Shown: positions 8,089 through 16,870 of the stretch, in pieces
Numbering within the stretch: position 1 is the stretch's first letter
How the letters are laid out: each line of letters opens with the position of its first letter
Assembly (NCBI RefSeq): GCF_007845645.1
Contig: NZ_VCQV01000008.1
Coordinates: 100,857 to 164,856 of the forward strand
Direction: 5' to 3'
Length of the DNA: 64,000 nt
Source of the DNA: Leekyejoonella antrihumi
Lineage (GTDB): Bacteria > Actinomycetota > Actinomycetes > Actinomycetales > Dermatophilaceae
Made by a program: the position numbers and the translations under genes
The notes under the pieces: model-generated
Told to the model about the DNA's origin: nothing
The model's input: only the letters and a program-made list of their open reading frames with translations
The model's database searches: none

Positions 8089-8871
8089 ATGACCACCGAA
8101 ACAGCTATCGAAGTCGTCGGACTCACCAAGTCCTACAGCGACAACGCGGTGCTTCGAGGCGTCGATCTCAGCGTCCCGGCCGGCTCGATCTTCGCCCTGC
8201 TCGGGTCCAACGGCGCGGGCAAGACCACCATCGTGCGGATCTTGTCGACCCTGCTGAAGGCCGACGATGGCACCGCCACGGTAAACGGGTGCGATGTCGC
8301 CACCAACTCGGCAGAAGTGCGCCGGTCCATCAGTCTCACCGGGCAGTTCGCTGCGGTAGACGAGATCCTGACCGGCCGGGAGAACCTCGCCCTCATCGCT
8401 CGGTTGCGCCGGCTGAAGGACCGCGAAGCCATCGCCGACGACTTGCTGGCGCAGTTCGACCTGACCGACGCGGCGAGTCGGCGGGTCGCGACGTACTCCG
8501 GCGGGATGCGCCGACGCCTCGATATCGCGATGAGCCTGATCGGAAACCCACCGGTACTCTTCCTCGACGAGCCGACCACGGGCCTCGACCCGCAGGCGCG
8601 GCTCGAGGTCTGGGCAACCGTCCGGGAGCTCGCCGGCCACGGCACCACGGTGCTGCTCACCACGCAGTACCTCGACGAGGCCGAGCAACTCGCCGACCGG
8701 ATCGCCATTCTGCACCAGGGCCGGATCATCGCTGACGGCACACTCGCTGAGCTGGGGAAGCTGCTTCCGCCCGCGAAGGTCGAGTATGTCGAGAAGCAGC
8801 CGACCCTCGAAGAGATCTTCCTCATGATCGTCGGGCACGACGACCGCAGAGCCGTCGGGAGCAAATCATGA
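8089..8871 (+). CDS. ABC exporter ATP-binding protein (DrrA-type)
   Basis: 260 aa. Single nucleotide-binding domain with Walker A GSNGAGKTT, signature YSGGMRRRL, Walker B VLFLDEPTTGLDP and a C-terminal extension typical of drug or daunorubicin-resistance exporters. The ATG at 8089 was chosen over the GTG-like upstream frame because it starts the conserved core and sits at the expected transcription start. The stop overlaps the next start (ATGA). It energises the ABC-2 permease encoded next; substrate probably a toxic or hydrophobic compound sensed by the MerR protein. Confidence 0.9.
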   Translation: MTTETAIEVVGLTKSYSDNAVLRGVDLSVPAGSIFALLGSNGAGKTTIVRILSTLLKADDGTATVNGCDVATNSAEVRRSISLTGQFAAVDEILTGRENLALIARLRRLKDREAIADDLLAQFDLTDAASRRVATYSGGMRRRLDIAMSLIGNPPVLFLDEPTTGLDPQARLEVWATVRELAGHGTTVLLTTQYLDEAEQLADRIAILHQGRIIADGTLAELGKLLPPAKVEYVEKQPTLEEIFLMIVGHDDRRAVGSKS

Positions 8872-9629
8872 GAACCGATGTCGCCAGCAACACCATCGCC
8901 CTGCTTGGCCGGTCACTGCGGCACATCCTGCGCAGCCCAGACACCATCATCACCACCGCCCTCACGCCGATCGCCATGCTGTCGCTGTTCGTGTACGTCC
9001 TGGGTGGCGCAATCCGCACCGGCAGTGGGAGGTACGTCGACTACCTGCTGCCCGGGATCCTGCTGATCACCATCGCCTCCGGCATCGCCTACACCGCACT
9101 GCGCCTGTTCACCGATGTGTCGACCGGCATCTTCGAACGGCTCCAGTCGATGCCCATCGCCCGATCGGCCCTGCTTTGGGGCCATGTGCTGACCTCGCTG
9201 GTCGCGAACCTGATCTCGCTGGTGCTCGTCGTGCTCGTCGCCCTCCTGATGGGTTTCCGCTCCGGCGCCGGCCTCCTGGCCTGGCTCGCGGTCCTCGGGA
9301 TCCTCGTCCTGTTCACCCTGGCGCTGACCTGGTTGGCCGTGATCCCCGGGCTGACGGCGAAGTCGGTCGACGGGGCCGGCGCGTTCTCCTATCCGCTGGT
9401 ATTCCTGCCGTTCATCAGTTCGGCCTTCGTGCCCACCTCGGGCATGCCGGGCCCGGTGCGCTGGTTCGCCGAGCACCAGCCAGTTACCTCCATCGTCAAC
9501 ACGATCCGAGACCTGTATGCCGAACAACCGGTCGGCAACAACGGGTGGATCGCCATCGCCTGGTGCGCCGGCACGCTGCTGGTCGCCTACACACTCGCGA
9601 TGCACACCTACCACCGCAAGATCTCCTGA
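8868..9629 (+). CDS. ABC-2 type exporter permease
   Basis: 253 aa with six predicted membrane segments and the ABC-2 layout (DrrB-like). The motif YPLVFLPFISSAFVPTSGMPGPVRWFAEHQP is the conserved ABC-2 signature near the C-terminal half. Translationally coupled to the ATPase through ATGA. Forms a homodimeric or heteromeric membrane channel with the ATPase. Confidence 0.9.
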   Translation: MRTDVASNTIALLGRSLRHILRSPDTIITTALTPIAMLSLFVYVLGGAIRTGSGRYVDYLLPGILLITIASGIAYTALRLFTDVSTGIFERLQSMPIARSALLWGHVLTSLVANLISLVLVVLVALLMGFRSGAGLLAWLAVLGILVLFTLALTWLAVIPGLTAKSVDGAGAFSYPLVFLPFISSAFVPTSGMPGPVRWFAEHQPVTSIVNTIRDLYAEQPVGNNGWIAIAWCAGTLLVAYTLAMHTYHRKIS

Positions 9630-9652
9630 CACGAGACTCGGACAATAGAGTC

Positions 9653-10432
9653 ATGCTGACCATCGGCCAACTCGCCGCGTATGCCGGCGTCACGGTGCGC
9701 GCGGTCCGGCACTACCACGCCACGGGACTGCTTCCCGAGCCGGAGCGCGACCACTCCGGGTATCGCCGGTATGACGCCACCGCGGTCGCCGATCTCATCA
9801 AGATCCGCACCCTGGCCGAAGCCGGTGTCCCGCTGTCCCGGGTCCGCGAGCTCCTTGCCGTAGACGGTGTGGAGTTCGCGGCCGCGGTCGACGACATCGA
9901 CCGCCAGTTGCGGGCCGAGATCCGCCAGCGGCAACGCCATCGAGAACGCATCGTCCGTCTCGTGGCCGGCGACAGTCTCGCACTTCCCGCCGAGGCGGTC
10001 GCCTATCTGGGCCGGCTGCGCGAGCTGGGCTTCACGGACCGATTCATCGGTGGGGAACGCGATGCGTGGATCCTGGTGGCTGCCCAGCTCCCCGAACGGA
10101 TGCCGCTGTACATGACGATGAAACAACAGCAACTCGACGACCCCGAGAGCCTGGCGCTGTACCGCGATCTCGCCGAGACCATCGACTGGGAGCCGACCGA
10201 TCCTCGACTGCCGGCGATCGGTGACCGACTCGTCGCCCAACTCGAGGCCGCCTACCCAGCACGCTCGCAGGAGAAGTCCGACCCAACGAAAGACATGCCC
10301 GACGACCTCGCGCGGCTGCTCGACGAACTCTTCCTCGAACTGGTGCCCGCCGCGCCCCGCTTCCTGGAACTCCTCCGGGAACGCGGTTGGACCGGGTGGA
10401 CCAACTTCAAGCGCTCCGCCCGAACCCCCTGA
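9653..10432 (+). CDS. MerR-family transcriptional regulator
   Basis: 259 aa. The N-terminal winged helix reads MLTIGQLAAYAGVTVRAVRHYHATGLLPEPERD, followed by the SGYRRYD wing and a coiled-coil dimer helix. The roughly 140-residue C-terminal domain has no Cys-rich metal site, so it likely senses a hydrophobic drug-like ligand. ATG at 9653 is preferred because the long open frame upstream is a shadow of the permease. It lies 23 bp after the permease and probably activates its own operon through the dyad at 8054-8074. Confidence 0.9.
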   Translation: MLTIGQLAAYAGVTVRAVRHYHATGLLPEPERDHSGYRRYDATAVADLIKIRTLAEAGVPLSRVRELLAVDGVEFAAAVDDIDRQLRAEIRQRQRHRERIVRLVAGDSLALPAEAVAYLGRLRELGFTDRFIGGERDAWILVAAQLPERMPLYMTMKQQQLDDPESLALYRDLAETIDWEPTDPRLPAIGDRLVAQLEAAYPARSQEKSDPTKDMPDDLARLLDELFLELVPAAPRFLELLRERGWTGWTNFKRSARTP

Positions 10433-10455
10433 CTGCTGCTCGATCAAGGTGGGAT

Positions 10456-10470
10456 GGGGTCAGTGACCCC
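10456..10470. terminator. Small dyad between convergent genes
   Basis: GGGGTCA-G-TGACCCC is a perfect 7+1+7 dyad that overlaps the stop of the nucleoside hydrolase and lies 24 bp after the MerR stop. It could serve as a weak bidirectional terminator, but no T-tract follows. Confidence 0.3.
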
Positions 10471-11428
10471 GCACCGTATCCAGCCAGAGGCGGGTGTAAC
10501 GAGGGCCGTCCACGTCGAGCGCGACCCGCACGATGCTCTCCGATCGGCCATGCGGGTCGTGGGCATGGTCGCCCGACCAGTCACGCCGGTCCACGATGGT
10601 GCGGCCGCGCGACCAGGCGCCGGCGAGCTCTACCCGCATCGGTAGGTCGCTGCAGGTCACCCCCTCCGGGTCGATGACGGCGCAGACCGCGCCCGCATCG
10701 CCGATCGTCGCCGACGCCCGCTCGAACCGGTCGCACTGGAACGCGATCAGGCGCCCGGCAAGCTCTCCACTGCCGTGCCCGCCCTCGGCGATCAGTGCCT
10801 CCGCCTGCTGCCGAGTCACGACGGGGTCATAGAAGACGTCGAGCCCGTACATCGTGACGGGTATGCCGAGCTCCGCCGCGGCGGCGAGCGTGATCGCCGT
10901 GGCCTCCGGATCGTGAAAGACGTTGAACTCCGCAGACGCCGTGGCATTGCCCGTGTCCGCCGCCCCGCCCATGAAGACGATCTGCGAGATCCCCTTGGCA
11001 ACATCGGGGTAGGTGCGCAGAAGCAGCGCGATATTAGTCATCGGCGCGGTGGGTGCAATGGTCACGCGCTCGCCACGTGACATCGCGTCGCGGAGCACGT
11101 CGCGCATCAGTTCGACCGAATGGCGAGAGTCCGGCGTCCGGGCCGACTGCGGCCAGTCCAGGTCACCCATACCGTCCTCACCGTGGACATGCCGTGCGTC
11201 CACTGGCGCCTCGAGCAGCGGGCGCCCGGCTCCGCGGCCAACCGGGATGTCCAGTCGTCCGACGGCGTCCAGCACGGTGAGCGTGTTGCTGACAACGCTG
11301 TCCACGTCCGTGTTGCCACCGACACACGACACCGCGCGAAGGTCGAGCGCGGGATGCCGAGCCGCCAGCAGGAGGGCACAGGCGTCATCGACGCCGGTGT
11401 CGACGTCCATGATGAGCGGGGTGCTCAT
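10460..11428 (-). CDS. Inosine-uridine preferring nucleoside hydrolase
   Basis: 322 aa. The calcium-binding N-terminal signature is present as D8-V-D10-T-G-V-D14-D15 (family DTDPGxDD). The central FMGGAADTGNATASAEFNVFHDPEAT stretch also fits the family. It cleaves the N-glycosidic bond of nucleosides for purine or pyrimidine salvage. Its ATG overlaps the stop of the preceding GST-like gene, so it is the last gene of a three-gene operon. Confidence 0.9.
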   Translation of the reverse strand: MSTPLIMDVDTGVDDACALLLAARHPALDLRAVSCVGGNTDVDSVVSNTLTVLDAVGRLDIPVGRGAGRPLLEAPVDARHVHGEDGMGDLDWPQSARTPDSRHSVELMRDVLRDAMSRGERVTIAPTAPMTNIALLLRTYPDVAKGISQIVFMGGAADTGNATASAEFNVFHDPEATAITLAAAAELGIPVTMYGLDVFYDPVVTRQQAEALIAEGGHGSGELAGRLIAFQCDRFERASATIGDAGAVCAVIDPEGVTCSDLPMRVELAGAWSRGRTIVDRRDWSGDHAHDPHGRSESIVRVALDVDGPRYTRLWLDTVRGH

Positions 11429-12480
11429 GCTCGAACCATCCCGTTCGCGTCGATCGCCGGGTTGTGTGCAGGGCTGACCCGCTCGCCCTCGCTGGGCGGC
11501 CCGGGTGGCGTGCCCTCACCGAACGGGCTGCCGCCGAGCTCCTCACGACTGTGTGGCCTGGTCCACCCGGACAGGTCCGGTCCCCGTGGCACGATGCCGG
11601 TAGGGTTCACGTCCTTGTGCACGACGTAGTAGTGCCGCTTGATGTGCGCAAAGTCGGTGGTATCGCCAAACCCCGGTGTCTGGAACAGGTCTCGCGCGTA
11701 GGCCCAGAGAACCGGCAGCTCCGAGAGCTTCTGGCGGTTGCACTTGAAGTGGCCGTGGTAGACCGCGTCGAACCGGGCCAGCGTGGTGAAGAGTCGCACG
11801 TCCGCCTCGGTGATGTGTTCGCCCACCAGGTAGCGCCGGCCGGCCAACCGCTCCTCCAACCAGTCGAGCGCGACGAACAACCTGTCATACGAAGCCTCGT
11901 AGGCGTCCTGCGTGCCCGCGAACCCACATCGATAGACGCCGTTGTTCACCTCGGTGTAGATGCGGTGCATCACCTCGTCCATCTCGTCCCGCAACTGCGC
12001 CGGGTAGAGGTCCGGCGCGCCGTCGCGGTGGTAGTCGGTCCACTGGGTGCTGAGATCGAGGGTGATCTGGGCGAAGTCGTTGGTGACCACTTTGCCGCTC
12101 GGCACGTCCACGATTGCCGGCACCGTGATGCCCAGCGGGTAGCCGAGCTCGCGCGCCTCATAGGCGTCCTTGATGCGGGGAATGCGCAGCACCGGATCGA
12201 CACCACCGGGGTCGAGGTCGAACGTCCAGCTGTTCGCATCGTGGGTCGGGCCGCAGATGCCCATCGAGAGGGCAGCTTCGAGGCCGAGCAGTCTGCGCAC
12301 AATGATCGCGCGGTTCGCCCAGGGGCAGGCCCGGGCGACGACCAGTCGGTATCGCCCGGGCTCGACGGGCCACCCCTCGTCGCCGTCACGGGTGATGCGC
12401 GAGGTGAGGTAGCGGGTGTCGCGCTCGTAGCTCGACGCGACGTAATCGCTTTCCCTATCCGTAAGGTGCTCGTCACTCAT
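11425..12480 (-). CDS. Glutathionyl-hydroquinone reductase-like GST (YqjG/ECM4 family)
   Basis: 351 aa. Omega-class GST-like protein with the catalytic CPWA motif (VVARACPWANRAIIVRRLLGL) near residue 53, the GICGPTHDANSWTFDLDPGGVDPVL segment and a C-terminal all-helical domain (VRLFTTLARFDAVYHGHFKCNRQKLSELP). The family reduces glutathionyl-hydroquinones; in actinobacteria, which mostly use mycothiol, the true thiol partner is uncertain. The start overlaps the M20 peptidase stop by 8 bp and the stop overlaps the nucleoside hydrolase start, so the three genes form one operon. Confidence 0.85.
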   Translation of the reverse strand: MSDEHLTDRESDYVASSYERDTRYLTSRITRDGDEGWPVEPGRYRLVVARACPWANRAIIVRRLLGLEAALSMGICGPTHDANSWTFDLDPGGVDPVLRIPRIKDAYEARELGYPLGITVPAIVDVPSGKVVTNDFAQITLDLSTQWTDYHRDGAPDLYPAQLRDEMDEVMHRIYTEVNNGVYRCGFAGTQDAYEASYDRLFVALDWLEERLAGRRYLVGEHITEADVRLFTTLARFDAVYHGHFKCNRQKLSELPVLWAYARDLFQTPGFGDTTDFAHIKRHYYVVHKDVNPTGIVPRGPDLSGWTRPHSREELGGSPFGEGTPPGPPSEGERVSPAHNPAIDANGMVRA

Positions 12481-13903
12481 CTCGGGGCCCCCGCAAAGTA
12501 TCGGAGCGAGCCTGCGAGTGGAGAACTTTCCGGGGTTTCATCCTTCCGAGCCGTTCCAGCAGCAGCGCCTCTGCCAGGCAGACTCGCTCGAACTCGCCGA
12601 GGTGCAAGCTCTCGTTCGCACCGTGCGCCCGCGTGTCGGGGTCCTCGACCCCCGTGACGAAGATCGCCGCCTGCGGGAACTGCTCGGCGAAGGCTGCAAC
12701 GAACGGAATCGACCCGCCGACACCGATGTCGACCGGCTTGGTCCCCTCCCAGGCGTCCTCGAACGCAGCCCGCACCTCGTCATACATCGGTCCCTGCGCA
12801 TCGGCCTGGAACCCCGCGCCCTCGTCGTCCAGATGGACGTCGATCTTCGCGCCCCAGGGCGTGTGCCGGGACAGATGGTTCAACAGCGCCTGGTAGGCCG
12901 TGTGCGGATCCTCGTCGGGAGCGATCCGCATCGACACCTTGGCCCGGGCGGACGGGACCAGGGTGTTCGAAGCAGTGTCGACACTCGGCGCGTCGATGCC
13001 GATGGTGGTGATGCTCGGCCGGGTCCACTGCCGCGACAGCAGCGAGCCGGTCCCGATGGTCTGCACTCCGTCGAGCAGCCCGGACTCCTGCCGCAGCCGC
13101 TCCTGCGAGTAGTCCAGCTCCGCTGCCTCACCGCCGCGCAGGCCCTGCACCGCAACGCCGCCGTCATCGTCGTGCAGCGAGGCGAGCAGTCGCACCAGAG
13201 CCATCAGCGCATCCGGCACCGGGCCGCCGAACATTCCGGAGTGCACGCTGTGATCAAGGGTGCTGACGGTCACGACCACCCGGATCATGCCGCGCAGGGT
13301 GGTGGTGAGGGCCGGTGTGCCGATGTCCCAGTTCGTGGAGTCCGCGAGCACGATGGCATCGGCGCGCAGCTTGTGTCCGTGTCGCTCCAAGATGGTGGCC
13401 AGAGAGTCCGAGCCGATCTCTTCCTCCCCCTCGACGAAGATGTTGACACCGGTCGGCGGGCGACCATCATGCGCGCGCAGGGCAGCCACGTGGGCCATCA
13501 CGCCGGCCTTGTCGTCGGCGGCGCCCCGCCCGTACAGGCGACCGTCCCGCTCGGTCGGCTCGAACGGGGCGGACTCCCAGCCCAAGCCATCACCCGGAGG
13601 CTGCACGTCGTGGTGGGCGTAGAGAGTGATCGTCGGAGCTCCGTCGGGCGCGGCCAGCCGACCGATCACCGCAGGTCGTCCACCTTCTCGCACCACCTCG
13701 ACGTCCAGGCCCTCGGCGCGCAGCAGGTCCGCGACGGCGTCGGCGCTGCGATCCACCTGGGTCTGGTCGAAGGAGTCGAGCGACACGCTGGGGATGCGGG
13801 TAAGGGCCTCCAGGTCGCGCCGCACCTCGGGCATCAGCTCACCAACCCGTCGGGTCAGAGCGGCACGTCGGTCGGCAGGGAGTTTGGTAGTCACAATGCT
13901 CAC
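12473..13903 (-). CDS. M20-family dipeptidase/deacylase
   Basis: About 476 aa from the GTG at 13903 (VSIVTTKLPADRR); a GTG three codons later is also possible, while the longest frame to 13975 would run through the promoter of the divergent gene. Metal-binding segments of the M20 family are visible: LYAHHDVQPPGDG, GRGAADDKAGV, EGEEEIGSDSL and the C-terminal GANESLHLGEF. It should act as a cytosolic dipeptidase or aminoacylase. First gene of an operon with the GST-like and nucleoside hydrolase genes. Confidence 0.85.
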   Translation of the reverse strand: MSIVTTKLPADRRAALTRRVGELMPEVRRDLEALTRIPSVSLDSFDQTQVDRSADAVADLLRAEGLDVEVVREGGRPAVIGRLAAPDGAPTITLYAHHDVQPPGDGLGWESAPFEPTERDGRLYGRGAADDKAGVMAHVAALRAHDGRPPTGVNIFVEGEEEIGSDSLATILERHGHKLRADAIVLADSTNWDIGTPALTTTLRGMIRVVVTVSTLDHSVHSGMFGGPVPDALMALVRLLASLHDDDGGVAVQGLRGGEAAELDYSQERLRQESGLLDGVQTIGTGSLLSRQWTRPSITTIGIDAPSVDTASNTLVPSARAKVSMRIAPDEDPHTAYQALLNHLSRHTPWGAKIDVHLDDEGAGFQADAQGPMYDEVRAAFEDAWEGTKPVDIGVGGSIPFVAAFAEQFPQAAIFVTGVEDPDTRAHGANESLHLGEFERVCLAEALLLERLGRMKPRKVLHSQARSDTLRGPRDE

Positions 13904-13994
13904 GGTAGCCACTGCTGCGAGCTCGTGGACAGTCGAATGGCGTCTCGCAGCGCCCGATGGCCGACACGATGTCACGCGCCCGTCGCCCAGGACG

Positions 13995-14000
13995 TACAGT
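13995..14000 (+). promoter_or_regulatory. -10 element TACAGT for leaderless DUF3043 mRNA
   Basis: TACAGT is followed by exactly 7 nt and then the GTG start at 14008, so the transcript should begin at or next to the start codon. Confidence 0.6.
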
Positions 14001-14007
14001 ATCGAGC

Positions 14008-14595
14008 GTGTTTGGCCGCAAAGACTCCGACGCGCACAAGGCGTCCAACCCTGAGCCCGAGACCAGGTCCACCCAAGGTGCGCCTGGCAGGAAGGGCCAC
14101 CCGACGCCGAAGCGCAAGGAGCAGGAGGCCGCCCGACGCCGTCCGCTCGTGCCGGAGGATCGCAAGCAGGCCAAGAAGGGCGCCCGCGACGAGGCCCGGC
14201 AGGCTCGCATGAAGCAGCGTGAGGCCTTCAACCGCGGTGACGAGAGTGCCCTGCCCGCCCGCGACCGCGGACCGGTCAAGAGGTATATCCGCAACGCCGT
14301 CGACTCGCGCTGGAACGTCGGCGAGTTCCTGCTGCCGCTGATGCTCATCGTGCTGCTGTTCACCCTGATGCCGACCGCCGGGCTGCAGCGCCTCGGGCTC
14401 TACTTCGTCTGGGTGATCGTGCTGGTCGGCGTCGTCGACTCGTTCCTGCTGTGGCGCCGGCTCAAGAAGCAGATCCGCGAGCGCTTCCATGAGGACCCAC
14501 CGCGCAGGTGCGCAACCTACGCGATCATGCGGTCCTTCCAGATGCGCATGTCACGGGTGCCGAAGCCTCAGGTCAAGCGCGGCGCAAAAATATAG
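14008..14595 (+). CDS. DUF3043 membrane protein
   Basis: 195 aa from the GTG at 14008 (translated MFGRKDSD). The N-terminal 90 residues are highly charged (KRKEQEAARRRPLVPEDRKQ, KQREAFNRGDE), followed by two membrane helices (LLPLMLIVLLFTLMP and LYFVWVIVLVGVVDSFLLW) and a basic tail. This matches the actinobacterial DUF3043 family. Function unknown; the layout is of a small inner-membrane protein with a basic cytosolic tail. Confidence 0.85.
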   Translation: MFGRKDSDAHKASNPEPETRSTQGAPGRKGHPTPKRKEQEAARRRPLVPEDRKQAKKGARDEARQARMKQREAFNRGDESALPARDRGPVKRYIRNAVDSRWNVGEFLLPLMLIVLLFTLMPTAGLQRLGLYFVWVIVLVGVVDSFLLWRRLKKQIRERFHEDPPRRCATYAIMRSFQMRMSRVPKPQVKRGAKI

Positions 14596-14613
14596 GCACT
14601 CCCACCAAGTCGA

Positions 14614-14829
14614 CTACGAACCGTCCGACAGGCTCATCGGGCCGTACACAACGGCGCCTGCCTCGTGCAGAGTCACCGCCGCCACTCCGGCGCCCGTCAG
14701 CTCGCGCCACTGCTCGCCCAGCCAGGACTCGGCGTCCCCCTGGGTCGGAAACTGTGACGACACCGTGGCGGCACCCCGCACCGGCTTGCCGGTGGCGTCC
14801 TCATACGTCCAGGTCCATGCATCGCTCAT
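14614..14829 (-). CDS. Small conserved hypothetical protein
   Basis: 71 aa, acidic and aromatic (MSDAWTWTYEDATGKPV...). I recognise the type as a short actinobacterial protein of unknown function with a GDAESWLGEQWREL helix. No signal peptide, membrane segment or catalytic motif. It is convergent with the DUF3043 gene and 27 bp upstream of the dehydrogenase stop. Confidence 0.65.
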   Translation of the reverse strand: MSDAWTWTYEDATGKPVRGAATVSSQFPTQGDAESWLGEQWRELTGAGVAAVTLHEAGAVVYGPMSLSDGS

Positions 14830-14855
14830 GACTGCAGCCTAAGGCGTCCCGCCGG

Positions 14856-16067
14856 TCAGCTCGCGAAGCGCTCCTGGATAGCGACCAGGTTCTCGTCGAC
14901 CACGATCTGTGCGGCCGCTCGTGGCGACGACTGCTGGGCGTCTGCCTGCTCGAGCATCTGCGAGACCACCCGGTCCATCGCCGTGCGCACGTGGTCCTGT
15001 GCCACTGTGGCATCGGCCGTGATGTCACCAAAAAGGGTCCACCACCACCAGGCATTGGTCGCCGAGTTCGCCACGAAGTCGGGGATCACCTCCACCCCGC
15101 GATCCCGCAGCTGCGTCTCCGCCTCGGGCAGCGTCGGCATGTTGGCGGCCTCCACGACATGGCCCGCCCGGATCCGACCCTGGTTGGCCGGGGTGATGCA
15201 GTAGGACGTCGCGGCCGGCACCAGGACGTCACAGTCGAGGTCGAGCCAGTCCTCGACTCCCAGCTGCCGATCGGCCGGGTCCAGCAGGTCGCGGTCGATC
15301 CCGCCCAACGGGTCGCGGCCGCGCAAGAGGCGCTCCACGTCGAGACCGCGCGGGTTCGACACCGTGCCGCGCACGTCGGCGAGCCCGACGACGGTCACTC
15401 CTGCCGCGGCCAGGTAGCGGGCGGTCGCACCGCCCATGGACCCGAAACCCTGGATCACCGCGCGTGACTCCCCCGGGACGACACCCCGGTGCTCCATCGC
15501 CGTCAGGGCGGACTGGGCGACACCGAGGCCACCCACCAGCTCGGGCAGGCTGACTTCGTCGACCGTCACCTCGAACGCGTCGGCCAGTCTGCGCCGCGCC
15601 CGCGCCGGATTGTCCAGCAGCGGGTAGATCGCCTGAACCGAACTGGTCAGGCCGATCTCCGTGATGGCCTCGTCGATGGTGTCCTGTCGCAGACCGAGGT
15701 CCTCGCCCGTGGTCCAGTGCCGTTCGATGATCGCTCGGACCGCGTCCAGGTATCTCACCAGCATCGCTCGCGCCCCCGGGTCCTCCGGGGCGCAGTCGAT
15801 GCCGCCCTTGGCACCGCCGAGCGGCACGTATTTGCCGCGCGGGTCGTAGTGCAGGGCCTCCTTGCGAGTCATGCCCGCGGCCAGCCCCTGCACCTCCGCG
15901 AGCGTGCAGCCACTCCTCATCCGCAGCCCGCCGCTGGACACACCGCGCACGAGCCGGTCGATCACGACAAAGCCCTGCCGTCCGGTGACCGGATCGGTCC
16001 AGATGACCTGCAGATGCGGCGCCGCCGCGGCGCGCTGCTCACCGGTGTCGGTGCTGGAATCGGTCAT
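14856..16067 (-). CDS. Glu/Leu/Phe/Val dehydrogenase family protein
   Basis: 403 aa, NAD(P)-dependent oxidative deaminase fold. The catalytic-lysine region is VPLGGAKGGIDCAP and the Rossmann motif is VIQGFGSMGGATARYLAAAG. The reaction is amino acid to 2-oxo acid plus ammonium (or the reverse). Which amino acid is used cannot be told from sequence alone. It lies near a TetR-controlled cluster with a 2-oxo-acid enzyme and an amino-acid importer, which suggests a catabolic role. A GAGGAGG ribosome-binding site precedes the ATG. Confidence 0.85.
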   Translation of the reverse strand: MTDSSTDTGEQRAAAAPHLQVIWTDPVTGRQGFVVIDRLVRGVSSGGLRMRSGCTLAEVQGLAAGMTRKEALHYDPRGKYVPLGGAKGGIDCAPEDPGARAMLVRYLDAVRAIIERHWTTGEDLGLRQDTIDEAITEIGLTSSVQAIYPLLDNPARARRRLADAFEVTVDEVSLPELVGGLGVAQSALTAMEHRGVVPGESRAVIQGFGSMGGATARYLAAAGVTVVGLADVRGTVSNPRGLDVERLLRGRDPLGGIDRDLLDPADRQLGVEDWLDLDCDVLVPAATSYCITPANQGRIRAGHVVEAANMPTLPEAETQLRDRGVEVIPDFVANSATNAWWWWTLFGDITADATVAQDHVRTAMDRVVSQMLEQADAQQSSPRAAAQIVVDENLVAIQERFAS

Positions 16068-16096
16068 GGGGCCTCCTCGAATTCTTTACTGAACAA

Positions 16097-16125
16097 CGAT
16101 GCAGTACTGGCATCGCTCCTGTCAA
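16097..16125 (-). promoter_or_regulatory. Probable promoter and imperfect dyad of the dehydrogenase gene
   Basis: On the minus strand TTGACA (16120-16125) lies about 18 bp before CATCGT, a plausible -35/-10 pair. An imperfect dyad with CGATGC and GCATCG arms around AGTACT (16097-16115) overlaps the -10 region and could be an operator. Confidence 0.45.
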
Positions 16126-16742
16126 GGAGTGCCCGGCGAGAGCAGCGACGCGTCCAGCCCGAGCTCGGCGGCGACGGCCTGCATCGACCAGGCGGTCAGC
16201 TGCTCCCGGCCGACGACACCACGATGGACGATCGCCTGCACCGCGAGGCCATCGAGCAGCGCGGTGATCCGCCACGCGGCGCCGCGGGCATCGGCGGTCA
16301 CGAAGTCACCCTCGGCGACGCCGGCCTGGATGATCTCGGTCAGCGACTCCTTCCACACCAGGTCGAGCTCGCGCCCCACCTGCCGCAGGGCCGGCTCACG
16401 CAACCCGGCGGCCCAGTTCTCGATCCAGAGTCGCCAACCGCGTTCGCTGCCGGTCGGCGCATACCAGGCGAGGGCGGCGAAGAGCCGGTCACGAGACGAG
16501 CCCTCGCCTCCGGTCGCAAGCGCGAGGCGGTCGAGATCCTGTTGCGCCGCCCATGTCAGCGCCTCCGCGATCAACGCGTCCTTGGTCTGGAAGTGGTAGA
16601 CCACCAGGGCCGGGCTCACGTCCAGCTCCACGGCGACATCGGCCACCCGCAGCAGCGCAATGCCGTGCTCCTCGATCAGGTGCGCCGTCGCGCGCAGGAT
16701 CTCCTCACGTCGCACTCCTGCGTCTTTCCGCCGTCTCGCCAC
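16122..16742 (-). CDS. TetR-family transcriptional regulator
   Basis: 206 aa from the GTG at 16742 (ARRRKDAGVRREEIL). The N-terminal HTH reads RATAHLIEEHGIALLRVADVAVELDVSPALVVYHFQTKDALIAEALTWA, a standard TetR DNA-binding domain; the C-terminal ligand domain is not diagnostic. It is divergent from the acyl-CoA synthetase operon, and a perfect 22-bp palindrome lies between them at 16821-16842. It probably represses both itself and that operon until an acyl-CoA or 2-oxo-acid ligand binds. Confidence 0.85.
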   Translation of the reverse strand: MARRRKDAGVRREEILRATAHLIEEHGIALLRVADVAVELDVSPALVVYHFQTKDALIAEALTWAAQQDLDRLALATGGEGSSRDRLFAALAWYAPTGSERGWRLWIENWAAGLREPALRQVGRELDLVWKESLTEIIQAGVAEGDFVTADARGAAWRITALLDGLAVQAIVHRGVVGREQLTAWSMQAVAAELGLDASLLSPGTP

Positions 16743-16820
16743 AGCTTGAGCGTAGGCGACCTGGGCGCCGTGCAGCGCGCACCCTTGACATCCCTGCACC
16801 CAGGATCGACCATGAACCAG

Positions 16821-16842
16821 TAACTGACTGATCAGTCAGTTA
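16821..16842. promoter_or_regulatory. Perfect 22-bp palindrome, probable TetR operator
   Basis: Half-site TAACTGACTGA is followed by its exact reverse complement. It lies 79 bp upstream of the TetR start and 29 bp upstream of the acyl-CoA synthetase start, between divergent genes. A perfect palindrome of this length is very unlikely by chance. Confidence 0.85.
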
Positions 16843-16870
16843 TTCACCCCGGCACCCCCAGGAGCCTCCC

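Noticed and set aside
13904..13975. Longer N-terminus of the M20 peptidase (start at 13975)
   Set aside because: The extra residues are not peptidase-like, and the frame would run into the promoter of the divergent DUF3043 gene.
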